Positions 1-9,923 of a DNA stretch of 64,000 bases are shown piece after piece. The notes below the pieces were generated by a model. The model made no database searches. It was not told the DNA's origin and worked only from the letters and a program-made list of their open reading frames with translations. This DNA is from Carnobacterium gallinarum DSM 4847 (lineage in GTDB: Bacteria > Bacillota > Bacilli > Lactobacillales > Carnobacteriaceae): the NCBI RefSeq assembly GCF_000744375.1, contig NZ_JQLU01000005.1:2961496-3025495 (forward strand), written 5' to 3'. The translations under genes and the position numbers were made by a program. Within the stretch, counting starts at the first letter, position 1. Each line of letters starts with the position of its first letter.

Positions 1-103
1 GGAAAGAGAAGCAAATCGTCGGATTGAAAAATGGGCTATTGTTCAAACAAATCCACTTTTGTTAGATTTGGCCGAAAAAGAATTTTTAGTAATTGAAAAA
101 TAG
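1..103 (+). CDS. C-terminal fragment of an unidentified protein
   Basis: Only the last 33 codons are present; the gene enters from the left edge in the frame starting at base 2 and stops with TAG at 101-103. The fragment begins with a charged segment (EREANRRIEKW) and ends with a mixed hydrophobic and acidic tail. It is too short for me to assign a family. It is followed after 7 bp by a strong terminator, so it is the last gene of its transcription unit and converges with the lipid kinase gene. Confidence 0.6.
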   Translation, partial: EREANRRIEKWAIVQTNPLLLDLAEKEFLVIEK

Positions 104-110
104 GCTACTT

Positions 111-165
111 AAAAAGCTAAAGAACAGACAAAGAAGTTAAATTCTTTGAGATTCTTTAGCTTTTT
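111..165. terminator. Bidirectional rho-independent terminator
   Basis: A 14-bp perfect inverted repeat pairs 111-124 with 152-165. The arm has five A on its left side and five T on its right side, so it can end transcription in both directions. It lies between two convergent genes, the partial plus-strand gene and the minus-strand lipid kinase. Confidence 0.85.
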
Positions 166-171
166 CGTTAG

Positions 172-1089
172 TTAATTTTCTTTTGTAGGAGCGAGAACTT
201 GAATATGACCTTCTAAAACTCTCATCTTTAAAGGCACTTTTTCAGAAGGATCTCCGTCTATTCGAGAACGAACTTCTTTTTTTGTTTTTGGTCCAGTAAT
301 TGTTAGTTTTTTTGATTTAATATACGTTAAATTTGGAATTTTTTTAGCATTTCCACTGATAAAGTAAGGGAAGAACTTTAATGAATTTATAAATGAAAGT
401 TCTGGTACAATAAATACGTGAAAATAACCATCATCAATCCGGGCATCTGGGTCTAAAAAAGGAAAACCGCCAGCTGAATTAGTCATAGTAATCAAAACTA
501 ATTGGGCAGCACCATTCCATTCATCTGTATCTTCTTGAATTCTTAATGAATAATGTTTATGACGCAATAAAATTTTTCCACCTTTGAATAAAAAGGCAAA
601 AGGACCAAATTTTTGTTTTTCCTTTTGACTAACGGAGAGCGCCGCATCAGCTAAAACACCAATAGTTAATGTGCTAATCATATAAGCCTCATTGACTTGT
701 CCAACATCCATTGGTGTTTTTCCACCCGTTATCAGATTTTTAATAGCATCTTCAATTTTTAGTGGAATTTTTAAAACACGAGCTAAATTATTGACGGTTC
801 CAGCCGGAATGATGCCTAATTTTGGACGCTGTTCATAGGGTGATAGACCACTAACAATGTCGCTAATAGTACCATCCCCACCAATAGAAACAACCAAATC
901 AAACTTCTGTTCAGCAGCCTCCTTGGCAAATTTAGTTGCATCGCTTTCATTTTGTGTACCCATTAGTTTAACTTCGCACTGGGTGTCTTCCTTTTCTAAA
1001 AAAATTTTTACTTGCTTTGCAATATTTTCAGATTGGCTTTTACCAGAAGCAGGATTAAATATGAGCATGACATTTTTCATTAAGTCCAT
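172..1089 (-). CDS. Diacylglycerol/lipid kinase, YegS/BmrU family
   Basis: A lipid kinase that phosphorylates diacylglycerol or a related membrane lipid, at the cytoplasmic face of the membrane. The 305-residue length is normal for the family. The N-terminal DAGK catalytic domain shows the early NPASGK motif (about residues 12-17) and the nucleotide-binding GGDGT loop (about 70-74) followed by a helix. The C-terminal half is the beta-rich YegS-type domain. Two ATG codons lie near the start (1089 and 1080) behind a purine-rich ribosome site. It is downstream of the DegV-family gene on the same strand with a 26-bp gap, so the two may be cotranscribed in a lipid-related unit. In Gram-positives this family (DgkB) recycles diacylglycerol from lipoteichoic acid synthesis; that specific role is inferred. 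Confidence 0.88.
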   Translation of the reverse strand: MDLMKNVMLIFNPASGKSQSENIAKQVKIFLEKEDTQCEVKLMGTQNESDATKFAKEAAEQKFDLVVSIGGDGTISDIVSGLSPYEQRPKLGIIPAGTVNNLARVLKIPLKIEDAIKNLITGGKTPMDVGQVNEAYMISTLTIGVLADAALSVSQKEKQKFGPFAFLFKGGKILLRHKHYSLRIQEDTDEWNGAAQLVLITMTNSAGGFPFLDPDARIDDGYFHVFIVPELSFINSLKFFPYFISGNAKKIPNLTYIKSKKLTITGPKTKKEVRSRIDGDPSEKVPLKMRVLEGHIQVLAPTKEN

Positions 1090-1115
1090 CTTCTTTCTAC
1101 ATAAGCGTTAAGTTT

Positions 1116-1958
1116 TTAATTCGTTAAATACATTATAGAAAAGGCATCTCTTCCAGCATGAGTCATAATACTTGGACTAGCATAGGCAATAAAAAACTCA
1201 GCTCCAGGGAAGTTTTTCTTAAAATTAGCAACAATTTCTTCATTAAAAGGAGTTAGACCAATATGTGTAATACCAATTGCTTTAATACCAGCGGTTTTCT
1301 TCATATCTTCAATCATTTTATCCACACGTTTTTGCATAGAACGCATGCCACGACCTTTAGTATCAGGTTCTAAACCATTTGGTGTTAAGCGAAGCATTAA
1401 TTTAATATTTAAGAAGTTTGAGATTTTTCCCATGGTATGACCAATCCGCCCCCCTTTAATTAGATTATCTAAATTAACCACACAAATATAAAGATCTGTT
1501 TTATTACGAATAGTATCTAATTTTGCTAAAATTTCAGCTAAGTCAGCGCCAGCCTGCGCCATTTTAGCAGCAGCAATTACTTGAAAAGCCATTGCTCGAT
1601 CAATGAATTTTGAATCAATAACGGTAATTTTTCCTTTAGTTAAATTAGAAGCTTGGTGAGCCGCTTGTACGGTTCCGCTTAATTTTTCAGTTACATGAAT
1701 AGATAAAACTTGACTACCATCTGCACTTAATTTTTGATAGGCATCTACAAATGAACCAATCGCTGGTTGTGATGTTTTTGGTAATTCTGTACTAGCATTC
1801 ATTTTTTCTAAAAATTCTTCTTTAGTAATCGTTTCTTCATCAACGTACACAACACTATCAATCATTGCGTTTAAAGGTACTACGGTAATTTGATATTTTT
1901 CAATCTCAGCTTTTGACAACTGAACTGTGGAATCCGTTACAATTTTAATATTCGACAT
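1116..1958 (-). CDS. DegV family fatty-acid-binding protein (FakB-like)
   Basis: DegV proteins bind a fatty acid and, as FakB, present it to the kinase FakA for phosphorylation and use in phospholipid synthesis. The 280-residue protein opens with the family signature around KIVTDSTVQLS, has the conserved TSQP segment near residue 62, and the IHVTEKLSGT motif near residue 90. These are typical lipid-binding positions. A canonical ribosome site (AAGGAGG) sits 6 bases before the ATG at 1958. The gene is divergent from truB across a 281-bp spacer and precedes the lipid kinase, which supports a role in lipid metabolism. Which fatty acid it binds cannot be read from sequence. Confidence 0.9.
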   Translation of the reverse strand: MSNIKIVTDSTVQLSKAEIEKYQITVVPLNAMIDSVVYVDEETITKEEFLEKMNASTELPKTSQPAIGSFVDAYQKLSADGSQVLSIHVTEKLSGTVQAAHQASNLTKGKITVIDSKFIDRAMAFQVIAAAKMAQAGADLAEILAKLDTIRNKTDLYICVVNLDNLIKGGRIGHTMGKISNFLNIKLMLRLTPNGLEPDTKGRGMRSMQKRVDKMIEDMKKTAGIKAIGITHIGLTPFNEEIVANFKKNFPGAEFFIAYASPSIMTHAGRDAFSIMYLTN

Positions 1959-2239
1959 AAGTTACCTCCTTAGATAAATAGACAATGTTAGTGAATTATT
2001 CTGAATAAGCTACTCTTGTTAATTCGTTATGGTTTGTTACTATGTGTCATTATTGATTAGTGAGTAATTATTCAGTCAGCTAACTGCCTACTTTCTAAGA
2101 ATAACAAATTTTCCATTAAAAAGACATCAAAATTATTTAAAACAAGGATACTTTAGCCAAAATTTAAGAATCGAAAGTTTAATGATTTTCAGAACTATGT
2201 TATAATTGTATGGTTATGAAAAGAAAGTAGGGGTGTATC

Positions 2240-3160
2240 GTGGAAGGAATTCTCCCACTGTGGAAAGAGCGTGGCATGACAAGTCATGATTGCGTCTTTA
2301 AATTAAGAAAAATTTTGCAAACTAAAAAAATTGGACATACTGGTACCTTAGATCCAGATGTGGATGGCGTATTGCCTATTTGTGTAGGTCGAGCTACTAA
2401 AGTTGTTGAATATATGATGGAGACTGGAAAAGCGTATATTGGTGAAATTACGCTGGGCTATTCTACTACGACAGAAGACAAAAGTGGTGAAGTTGTAGCG
2501 ACTAAACGTGTTTTAGTTCCGCCAACACTGTCAGCTATCGATCAAATGATGTTAAATATGGAAGGGATTATTACTCAAATTCCACCGATGTACTCAGCTG
2601 TAAAGGTAAATGGCAAACGATTGTATGAATATGCTCGGAATGGTGAGACAGTGGAACGTCCTAAACGTCAAGCTAACATAAAAAAATTCATTAGAACAAC
2701 TGAACCAGTTTTTAATGAAATTGAAGGAACAGTGAGTTGGCGTTTTGAAGTAGAATGTGGCAAAGGAACTTATGTCCGGACACTTGCTGTTGATTTAGGT
2801 GAAGCGTTAGGCTATCCAGCACATATGTCAGACTTAACACGAATTTTAAGCGGTTCGTTTAAAGCGGGAGATTGTGTGACCTTAGCGCAAGTTCAGGAAG
2901 CTGTAGATCAACAAACCATGGATACAAAATTATTTCCTTTAGAATATGGTTTAAAAGAATTGCCGTCTATTGAAATTTCTTTTGCAGTCTGGCAAAAAGT
3001 GAAAGATGGAGCGGTTTTATTGAAAAATGATTACGCTGAAATTCCATCTATGCCGTTTGTTGTAACCTACGAAGGTCAAGCATGTAGTATTTATAATGAG
3101 CATCCTAGCAAACCAGAACTTTTAAAACCTGTTAAAGTTTTAAGAAATGAAATTGGATAA
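2240..3160 (+). CDS. truB: tRNA pseudouridine(55) synthase TruB
   Basis: TruB converts U55 in the T-loop of tRNAs to pseudouridine. The GHTGTLDPDVDGVLP motif holds the catalytic aspartate D38 in GTLDP, and the KxGKGTYVRTLAVDLG segment near residue 175 is also characteristic. The length, 306 residues, is usual. The start is GTG at 2240 with an AGGGGTG ribosome site. A candidate promoter with an extended -10 (TGT then TATAAT at 2201-2206) lies 34 bp upstream. ribF starts 13 bp after the truB stop, the common truB-ribF pairing in Firmicutes. Confidence 0.95.
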   Translation: MEGILPLWKERGMTSHDCVFKLRKILQTKKIGHTGTLDPDVDGVLPICVGRATKVVEYMMETGKAYIGEITLGYSTTTEDKSGEVVATKRVLVPPTLSAIDQMMLNMEGIITQIPPMYSAVKVNGKRLYEYARNGETVERPKRQANIKKFIRTTEPVFNEIEGTVSWRFEVECGKGTYVRTLAVDLGEALGYPAHMSDLTRILSGSFKAGDCVTLAQVQEAVDQQTMDTKLFPLEYGLKELPSIEISFAVWQKVKDGAVLLKNDYAEIPSMPFVVTYEGQACSIYNEHPSKPELLKPVKVLRNEIG

Positions 3161-3173
3161 GGAGTATCAGAAT

Positions 3174-4115
3174 ATGAAAGTTATTGAAATTCATCATCCC
3201 TATGACATGAATCAAATTCCTCAAGAAGATATTGTTTTAGCAATGGGCTTTTTTGATGGGGTTCATTTAGGTCATCAGAAAGTCATTAAAACAGCAAAAA
3301 AAATTGCCAATGAAAAAAAATTGAAATTAGCCGTTATGACATTTAATCAACATCCATCAATTGTGTTTCAAAAAATTGATCCGGATAAAATGAATTATTT
3401 GTCAACTCTTGAACGTAAAGAGGAATTGATGGCTGATTTAGAAGTAGATATTTTTTATATTATTGAGTTCACATCAAGTTTTGCTAGTTTACCGCCAGTC
3501 GATTTTGTCAATCAGTATATGGTTGATTTACATGCTAAAGTAGTGGTAGCAGGTTTTGATTACACTTATGGACCTAAAGAAATTGCAGATATGGATCATT
3601 TGCCTAAATATGCAGACAATCGTTTTGAAGTAGTTGTGATTGAAAAACAAACAACTGAAGATCAAAAGATTAGTTCTACTCGTATTCGTAAAGAGTTAGC
3701 TGAAGGCAATATGGAAACGACCAATGCGTTATTAGGTTATGCTTATCAAGTGCCAGGACGAGTAGTTCATGGAGATGCTAGAGGTCGTTTATTAGGTTTT
3801 CCAACTGCAAATATTCAAGTAGTGAGTGGTGTTCGTTTACCAAAAGCAGGAATCTATGCTGTTAAAATTAAACTTGGTCATCAATGGCATATTGGAATGG
3901 CATCAATTGGATATAATATTACATTTGGCGATAATCGTCCAATGACAGTTGAAGTCTATATTTTAGACTTTAATGAAGATATTTATGGAGAACAGGTGGA
4001 AGTTGCGTGGTATCACCATTTACGTGATGAATTAAAATTTGATTCTGTTGAGGATTTAATCAAACAGCTAAAACAAGATGAGTTAGATACAGCAAACTAT
4101 TTTAAAGGAAAATAA
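3174..4115 (+). CDS. ribF: Bifunctional riboflavin kinase/FAD synthetase RibF
   Basis: RibF phosphorylates riboflavin to FMN and adenylates FMN to FAD. The N-terminal nucleotidyltransferase domain carries the GFFDGVHLGH motif (residues 25-34) and SSTRIR further on; the C-terminal flavokinase domain shows GRLLGFPTANI. The 313-residue length fits. I chose ATG 3174 because AAGGAG stands 7 bases before it and because the family starts just before this point. Upstream in-frame codons would overlap truB without a ribosome site. It forms an operon with truB and is followed by a strong terminator. Confidence 0.95.
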   Translation: MKVIEIHHPYDMNQIPQEDIVLAMGFFDGVHLGHQKVIKTAKKIANEKKLKLAVMTFNQHPSIVFQKIDPDKMNYLSTLERKEELMADLEVDIFYIIEFTSSFASLPPVDFVNQYMVDLHAKVVVAGFDYTYGPKEIADMDHLPKYADNRFEVVVIEKQTTEDQKISSTRIRKELAEGNMETTNALLGYAYQVPGRVVHGDARGRLLGFPTANIQVVSGVRLPKAGIYAVKIKLGHQWHIGMASIGYNITFGDNRPMTVEVYILDFNEDIYGEQVEVAWYHHLRDELKFDSVEDLIKQLKQDELDTANYFKGK

Positions 4116-4123
4116 TAAAATAG

Positions 4124-4149
4124 AGAATCCTTGAAAAAGGATTCTTTTT
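4124..4149 (+). terminator. Terminator after truB-ribF
   Basis: A 9-bp perfect stem pairs AGAATCCTT (4124-4132) with AAGGATTCT (4137-4145) over a GAAA tetraloop and runs into five T. It ends the truB-ribF operon 8 bp after the ribF stop. Confidence 0.9.
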
Positions 4150-4324
4150 CTTTATCAATCATTGATGTTGATTAAGCTGACATAATTAAAATTACAAATA
4201 CATTTAAGTGAGATAGGATCTTCAAATAAGCGAATATAAGATTATACAAAAATATGTTACACTATTAAGTAGTGAACATAGCTTGTAAAAGTGTTAGATA
4301 GATTTTAATTTTGGAGGCTATAAA

Positions 4325-5509
4325 ATGTTAGATCAGAGAAAAGTGAAGGATAATAGTACGGCAGCGTACATCCATATACCATTTTGTGAACATATTTGTT
4401 TTTACTGTGACTTTAATAAAGTTTTCTTAGAAGGCCAACCAGTAGATGAATATGTTGATTTATTGCTAAGAGAAATGCAGTTAACAATGGCACAACAAAA
4501 AAACGAAAAGATTGAAACTATTTATGTTGGAGGAGGAACTCCTACAACGTTAAATGAGCAACAATTAGACCGACTTTTAACAGGAATGAAGGAAATATTA
4601 CCTTTTCAATTAGGCAATGAATTTACCTTTGAAGCGAATCCAGGTGATTTATCTGTTGAAAAATTAAAGGTTTTGCATGATCATGGTGTCAATCGGTTAA
4701 GTATGGGAGTTCAATCATTTAACGATGATTTATTGAAAAAAATTGGGCGCATTCACCGCGTTTCAGACGTGTATCAATCTATCGCCAACGCGCGACAAGT
4801 TGGTTTTGAAAATATTAGTATTGATCTAATTTATCGTTTGCCTGGTCAAACAGAAGCGGATTTTCAAGATAGTTTGGAAAAAGCCTTAGCCTTAGATTTG
4901 CCACATTATTCAACGTATTCATTGATCTTAGAAAATAAAACAATTTTTTATAATTTAATGCGTCAAGGGAAATTACCTTTGCCTACGGAGGATGCGGAAG
5001 CGAATATGTACCAGATGGCGATTGACCAAATGGCTGCCAAAGGACGTAAACAATATGAGATTAGCAATTATGCGTTACCAGGTTTTGAATCACAACATAA
5101 TTTGATCTATTGGAAAAATGAAAAATATTATGGATTTGGTGCTGGAGCCCATGGCTATCTTGAAGGACATCGTTATCAAAATAATGGTCCAATTCAACAT
5201 TATTTAAAACCATTAAGAGAAAATAAATTGCCAATTTTAAGAAGCCAAGAACTTTCTCTTGAAGAAAAAGTTGAAGAGGAGCTATTTTTAGGTTTGCGTA
5301 AATTGCAAGGGGTCAATATTGCTCACTTTTTTGATAAATTTCAACAATCTATTTTTTCAATTTATGGTGAAATCATTAATGAGCTAGTGGCCGATGGACT
5401 AGTAGAAGTTACAGAAGAATGGCTACGTTTAACACCTAGAGGGAAATTTTTAGGAAATGAAGTTTTTCAAGCCTTTTTATTGAGTGATGGAGATCAGAAA
5501 AATAAGTAA
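4325..5509 (+). CDS. hemW: HemW-type radical SAM haem chaperone
   Basis: HemW is a radical SAM protein related to coproporphyrinogen III dehydrogenase HemN but thought to insert haem into target proteins. The HIPFCEHICFYCDF segment gives the iron-sulfur cluster ligands C21, C25 and C28 in the CxxxCxxC order. YVGGGTPT and the SMGVQSF motif follow, and a HemN C-terminal domain fills the last third. Length is 394 residues. ATG 4325 is preceded by a GGAGG site. The nucleoside deaminase follows 21 bp downstream in the same direction. Confidence 0.92.
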   Translation: MLDQRKVKDNSTAAYIHIPFCEHICFYCDFNKVFLEGQPVDEYVDLLLREMQLTMAQQKNEKIETIYVGGGTPTTLNEQQLDRLLTGMKEILPFQLGNEFTFEANPGDLSVEKLKVLHDHGVNRLSMGVQSFNDDLLKKIGRIHRVSDVYQSIANARQVGFENISIDLIYRLPGQTEADFQDSLEKALALDLPHYSTYSLILENKTIFYNLMRQGKLPLPTEDAEANMYQMAIDQMAAKGRKQYEISNYALPGFESQHNLIYWKNEKYYGFGAGAHGYLEGHRYQNNGPIQHYLKPLRENKLPILRSQELSLEEKVEEELFLGLRKLQGVNIAHFFDKFQQSIFSIYGEIINELVADGLVEVTEEWLRLTPRGKFLGNEVFQAFLLSDGDQKNK

Positions 5510-5530
5510 AAAGATGGAGTTGATTGTCAA

Positions 5531-6007
5531 ATGGAGAGTCATGAATTTTATTTGAAACGCTGTATTGAAGTTTCGAGAAATGCACGTCAACATGGAAATA
5601 CACCTTTTGGAGCATTATTAATTGATGCTCAGGGTACTATTTTGATGGAACAAGAAAATATTGAAATTACTGAAAATATTTGTACTGGACATGCAGAAAC
5701 CTCTTTAGCAGCAAGAGCTTCTCAGGAATACTCAAAGGAATTTCTGTGGGAGTGTACTTTGTACACCACGGCTGAGCCTTGTGCGATGTGTACTGGAACT
5801 ATTTATTGGGGAAACATTGGAAAAATTGTGTTTGCCATGACTGAAAAACGTTTATTGGAATTAACTGGGGATGATGATCAAAATCCAACGTTAAATTTAC
5901 CAAGTAGTGAGATTATTGCTCGCGGTCAAAAGGCGATTGAAGTCGTTGGTCCATTTCCAAGTTTGGAAGAAGAGGCGGCAGCAGTTCATCAAGGATATTG
6001 GAATTAA
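5531..6007 (+). CDS. Nucleoside deaminase (guanine/cytidine deaminase fold)
   Basis: A zinc-dependent deaminase of the CDA/TadA superfamily acting on a purine base or nucleoside. H54-A-E56 and P83-C84-A-M-C87 give the zinc ligands and the proton-shuttle glutamate. At 158 residues and with the C-terminal extension after the PCxxC motif it looks more like the guanine deaminase (GuaD) branch than TadA. It lies 21 bp after hemW and is probably cotranscribed with it. Substrate assignment is inference. Confidence 0.82.
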   Translation: MESHEFYLKRCIEVSRNARQHGNTPFGALLIDAQGTILMEQENIEITENICTGHAETSLAARASQEYSKEFLWECTLYTTAEPCAMCTGTIYWGNIGKIVFAMTEKRLLELTGDDDQNPTLNLPSSEIIARGQKAIEVVGPFPSLEEEAAAVHQGYWN

Positions 6008-6146
6008 AGGAAAGATTTGTTAGCAGATGATGCTAATGAGTCTTTTTTATTTTTCGTTAAAAATGCATAAAAGTAATAAATATACATAAAAAAAGCTTAT
6101 AAAGCTTAAAAAATTCAATAAATAGTATAAAAAACCATTTTTAATC

Positions 6147-6175
6147 TTGTTTTAATCTTTTGTTAGTGCTATGAT
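6147..6175 (+). promoter_or_regulatory. Candidate promoter of argGH
   Basis: TTGTTT (6147-6152) and TATGAT (6170-6175) are separated by 17 bp, and TG one base before the -10 makes it an extended -10 promoter. It lies 45 bp before the argG start. AT-rich ATGCAT/ATACAT elements upstream (about 6063-6088) could be ArgR sites, but I cannot confirm that. Confidence 0.6.
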
Positions 6176-6220
6176 ACAGTCATATTTAAATGAGTATGAA
6201 AATGAGGAGTGGAAAAGTAT

Positions 6221-7420
6221 ATGACAAAAGAAAAAATTGTATTAGCTTATTCAGGTGGATTAGATACTTCAGTTGCAATTAAATGGTTACTAGAAGAAGG
6301 ATACGATGTTATTGCATGTTGCTTAGACGTTGGTGAAAGAAAGAACTTAGATTTTATTAAAGAAAAAGCTTTAGCAATGGGAGCTTCCGCGTCATATACA
6401 ATTGATGCAAAAGAAGAGTTTGCTATGGATTTTGCTTTAGTCGCTTTACAAGCTCATACTTACTATGAAGGGAAGTATCCGTTGATTTCCGCTTTATCTC
6501 GTCCCTTGATTGCTAAAAAATTAGTAGAAATTGCTGAAAAAGAGCAAGCAACAGCTATTGCTCATGGTTGTACTGGAAAAGGCAATGACCAAGTTCGATT
6601 TGAAGTGGCGATTCACTCATTGGCACCAAGCATCAAAGTGATTGCTCCAGTTCGTGAGTGGAAATGGTCAAGAGAAGAAGAGATTAAGTATGCACAAAAG
6701 CATGAAATACCAGTACCGATTGATTTAGATAATCCGTTTTCAATTGACCAAAATCTTTGGGGGAGAAGCAATGAATGTGGTGTTTTAGAAAATCCATGGA
6801 TTGCACCACCAGAAGAAGCTTATGAACTAACAGCTAGTTTGGAAACAACACCTGATACACCTGATATTATTGAGCTTGAATTTGCTGAGGGAGTTCCAAT
6901 TGCAATTGACGGCAAAACCTACTCACTATCAGACTTAATTATTGAATTAAATCAAGTTGCTGGAAAGCACGGTGTGGGTCGGATTGATCATATTGAGAAT
7001 CGGTTGGTTGGAATTAAATCTCGTGAAGTTTACGAAGCACCAGGGGCAGTTACATTAATGACAGCTCATAAGGAATTAGAAGATTTAACTTTTGTTCGTG
7101 ATATTGCTCATTTTAAACCATTAATTGAACAAAAAATCACTGAGATGATCTACAACGGATTGTGGTTTAATCCTTTAACAGAAGCCTTATTAGCTTTTTT
7201 AAAAACTACACAAAAATATGTAAATGGTACAGTTCGGGTAAAATTATTCAAGGGACATGCCATTGTTGAAGGGAGAAAATCAGCTAATTCATTGTATAAT
7301 GAAGAGCTAGCGACATATACATCAGCAGATACATTTGATCAAGATGCCGCAGTTGGCTTTATTAAGTTGTGGGGGTTGCCTACACAAGTTAGTGCGGAGG
7401 TTTTGAATAAAATTAAGTGA
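6221..7420 (+). CDS. argG: Argininosuccinate synthase ArgG
   Basis: ArgG joins citrulline and aspartate to argininosuccinate using ATP, the penultimate step of arginine synthesis. The P-loop of PP-type ATPases, SGGLDTS, is at residues 11-17, and the later [13 protein letters not shown] block is also family-specific. The 399-residue length is usual. I placed the start at ATG 6221 because GAGGAG lies upstream and the family begins there; the in-frame GTG at 6209 overlaps the ribosome site. It forms an operon with argH, 15 bp away. Confidence 0.97.
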   Translation: MTKEKIVLAYSGGLDTSVAIKWLLEEGYDVIACCLDVGERKNLDFIKEKALAMGASASYTIDAKEEFAMDFALVALQAHTYYEGKYPLISALSRPLIAKKLVEIAEKEQATAIAHGCTGKGNDQVRFEVAIHSLAPSIKVIAPVREWKWSREEEIKYAQKHEIPVPIDLDNPFSIDQNLWGRSNECGVLENPWIAPPEEAYELTASLETTPDTPDIIELEFAEGVPIAIDGKTYSLSDLIIELNQVAGKHGVGRIDHIENRLVGIKSREVYEAPGAVTLMTAHKELEDLTFVRDIAHFKPLIEQKITEMIYNGLWFNPLTEALLAFLKTTQKYVNGTVRVKLFKGHAIVEGRKSANSLYNEELATYTSADTFDQDAAVGFIKLWGLPTQVSAEVLNKIK

Positions 7421-7435
7421 AAATGAGGTGAGTAA

Positions 7436-8803
7436 ATGAGCAATAAATTATGGGGTGGTCGTTTTGAAGAACAAAGTGAAGCGTGGGTGGATCAATTTGG
7501 CGCATCAATAGAGTTTGACCAAAAATTAGCTAAAGAAGATCTGTTAGGTAGCTTGGCTCATGTAAAAATGCTTGGGAAATGTCAGATTATTCAAGCAGAG
7601 GAAGCAGAGGAAATTCGCAAAGGTTTGGAAAGACTATTCACAAAACTTGAGAATAATCAATTAACTTTTACAGTATCCAATGAAGATATTCATTTAAATA
7701 TGGAGAAATTATTGTATGAGGAAATTGGGGAAGTTGCGGGGAAATTGCATACAGCCAGAAGTCGAAATGATCAAGTTGCGACGGATATGCATTTGTATCT
7801 GAAATATCAAGTAATTGCGATCAATGAAGTGTTAAGTGAATTATTAACCACTTTGGTGAATAAAGCCGAAGCCAATATTAACGTAATTATGCCTGGTTAT
7901 ACTCATTTACAACATGCACAACCAATTTCGCTAGGTCATCATTTAATGGCGTATCATAGTATGTTCCAGCGAGATCTTGAGCGACTTGAGGAAAGTTTAA
8001 AACGAATTGATCTTTCACCTCTTGGTTCTGCGGCATTAGCAGGCACAACCTTTCCTATTGACCGTTACTATACAGCAGAATTATTAGGCTTTTCTGATAT
8101 TTATGCAAATAGTTTGGATGGTGTAAGTGATCGTGATTTTATTCTCGAATTTCTGAGTAATAGTAGTATTTTAATGATGCACTTATCGCGTTTTTGTGAA
8201 GAGATTATTTTATGGACAAGTCATGAATTTCAATTTGCAACGCTAACGGATGCATTTTCAACAGGAAGTTCGATTATGCCACAAAAGAAAAATCCAGATA
8301 TGGCGGAATTGATTCGTGGCAAAACAGGGCGTGTTTACGGCAATTTATTTAGCTTGTTAACGGTTTTAAAAGGACTTCCATTAGCTTATAATAAAGATTT
8401 ACAAGAAGATAAGGAAGGGATGTTTGATACAGTTTCAACGGTGTTGCAAAGTCTTAAGATTTTTAATGGAATGTTAGCAACTATGACTTTTAATGAAGAG
8501 ATTATGAAAGATGCAACGCAAAAAGATTTCTCTAATGCGACAGAGTTAGCCGATTATTTAGCGACAAAAGGGATTCCGTTTAGACAAGCTCATGAAATTG
8601 TCGGGAAATTAGTCTTAGATTGCACGAAAAAAGGCATTTATCTGCAAGATGTATCTTTGGCAGAATATCAAGCAGTGGCTTCTGTTATTGAAGCTGATAT
8701 TTATAAATTTTTAGCTTCGGAAACTGCTGTGGCTAGACGGAATTCAGCAGGTGGTACAGGGTTTGCTGAAGTGGAAAAAGCGATAGCAGCAGCTAAAAAA
8801 TAG
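7436..8803 (+). CDS. argH: Argininosuccinate lyase ArgH
   Basis: ArgH splits argininosuccinate into arginine and fumarate. The fumarase/aspartase superfamily signature [11 protein letters not shown] lies near residues 277-287, and the [12 protein letters not shown] and [10 protein letters not shown] segments form the rest of the active site. The 455-residue length fits. ATG 7436 has a GAGGTG ribosome site. It is the last gene of the argGH operon and is followed by a terminator. Confidence 0.97.
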   Translation: MSNKLWGGRFEEQSEAWVDQFGASIEFDQKLAKEDLLGSLAHVKMLGKCQIIQAEEAEEIRKGLERLFTKLENNQLTFTVSNEDIHLNMEKLLYEEIGEVAGKLHTARSRNDQVATDMHLYLKYQVIAINEVLSELLTTLVNKAEANINVIMPGYTHLQHAQPISLGHHLMAYHSMFQRDLERLEESLKRIDLSPLGSAALAGTTFPIDRYYTAELLGFSDIYANSLDGVSDRDFILEFLSNSSILMMHLSRFCEEIILWTSHEFQFATLTDAFSTGSSIMPQKKNPDMAELIRGKTGRVYGNLFSLLTVLKGLPLAYNKDLQEDKEGMFDTVSTVLQSLKIFNGMLATMTFNEEIMKDATQKDFSNATELADYLATKGIPFRQAHEIVGKLVLDCTKKGIYLQDVSLAEYQAVASVIEADIYKFLASETAVARRNSAGGTGFAEVEKAIAAAKK

Positions 8804-8814
8804 TTGAATAAAAG

Positions 8815-8848
8815 GTCACTTGGCTAAATCAGCAAGTGGCATTTTTTT
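8815..8848 (+). terminator. Terminator after argGH
   Basis: GTCACTTG (8815-8822) pairs with CAAGTGGC (8833-8840), with one G-T pair, followed by seven T. It closes the argGH operon. Confidence 0.8.
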
Positions 8849-8905
8849 GTTGCTTTTGTTAAGGTTGTAGGAGTAAGATGATTGAATGAAAAGGAATGAT
8901 ACAAT

Positions 8906-9307
8906 ATGGATAAACAAGAAATTCAAATAGACTGGGCCCGCTCTAAATACTTAGTTATGGCTCATTCTCAAACACACTATAATCAAATGCGCCAACTTTT
9001 TAAAGAACAAAAGACAATTTATGAATTTGAGGAAAAGTATATCAAATTACGAGCAGAGGCTTTAAAACATGAAATAACAACAGGTGCATTTACTAACACG
9101 GCGCAACATATGTGGGGCTATTTTAAAAAAATGGCTAGTTTAGAAGAAAAAGAAACCGTTCAGGAAAATATCCAAGATGTTGAATTTAATCGAATTGAAC
9201 AAGAGATTGTTCTGCAAAATTTACGAATGTTAGCTATGAAATATCAAGTCGATTACTTATTAAATTCCTACTTTTTATTTAATGAAAATCCATTAAAAAC
9301 TAACTAA
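8906..9307 (+). CDS. YbgA-like DUF1722 protein
   Basis: A 133-residue protein matching the DUF1722/YbgA pattern: a start with W-x-x-x-KY-x-VMAHS, an internal HMWGYFKKM segment near residue 70, and a helical C-terminus. YbgA domains are often found alone or fused to DUF523 and have no firm function; a link to DNA repair or photolyase neighbourhoods has been noted in other genomes. Here it stands alone between argH and a Nudix gene with no visible partner. Confidence 0.75.
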   Translation: MDKQEIQIDWARSKYLVMAHSQTHYNQMRQLFKEQKTIYEFEEKYIKLRAEALKHEITTGAFTNTAQHMWGYFKKMASLEEKETVQENIQDVEFNRIEQEIVLQNLRMLAMKYQVDYLLNSYFLFNENPLKTN

Positions 9308-9340
9308 ACTATACCTATTTATATGAAAGAGGTTATCACT

Positions 9341-9817
9341 ATGAGAATGTATACATTATGTTTTTTAAAAAGAAATGATGAGATATTGTTGCTAAATCGT
9401 CAAAAAAATCCTTGGATGGGACGCTGGAATGGCGTAGGTGGCAAAATAGAAATAGGAGAAACACCTTTAGAATGTGCAGTTCGTGAGATATATGAAGAAA
9501 CAGAGATTAAACTTGCTGATAATGATATTTTTTATGGGGGACAAATGACCTGGTTTGAAGATGGTAAGTTAACTGGTGGGTTGGAATTGTACGGTGCAGA
9601 ACTTGATTTTGACTTTATTTATACAGTTCCTCAGGCAACACGGGAAGGAATTCTAGATTTCAAGAAAATTGATTGGATTTTTACTACTGGAAATAAAGGA
9701 ATGCCAGATAATATTCCGTTTATCTTAAATGAATTGTTGAAAAAAGATGAAAAACAACGTTTTATCTGTTATTTTGAAGCGGGCATCTTTCAATCTATTG
9801 AAAAAGCACCATGGTAG
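9341..9817 (+). CDS. Nudix hydrolase (MutT-like)
   Basis: A Nudix pyrophosphohydrolase. The Nudix box GX5EX7REUXEE is complete: G34, E40, R48, E49, E52 and E53. The N-terminal strand and the WNGVGGK approach resemble 8-oxo-dGTP diphosphatases of Firmicutes, so nucleotide-pool cleansing is likely but not proven. Length is 158 residues from ATG 9341, which has an AAAGAGG ribosome site 9 bases upstream; the earlier in-frame ATG at 9323 overlaps that site. It begins 33 bp after the YbgA-like gene. Confidence 0.88.
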   Translation: MRMYTLCFLKRNDEILLLNRQKNPWMGRWNGVGGKIEIGETPLECAVREIYEETEIKLADNDIFYGGQMTWFEDGKLTGGLELYGAELDFDFIYTVPQATREGILDFKKIDWIFTTGNKGMPDNIPFILNELLKKDEKQRFICYFEAGIFQSIEKAPW

Positions 9818-9923
9818 AATGTTAATTAAGTAGCTAGAGAAATCTTTGTTTTAAGGGATATCATTTGTTTGAGTATTCAACCATTGTTATACTTTAGCTA
9901 AATCAACTGGAGGTGGATACTGA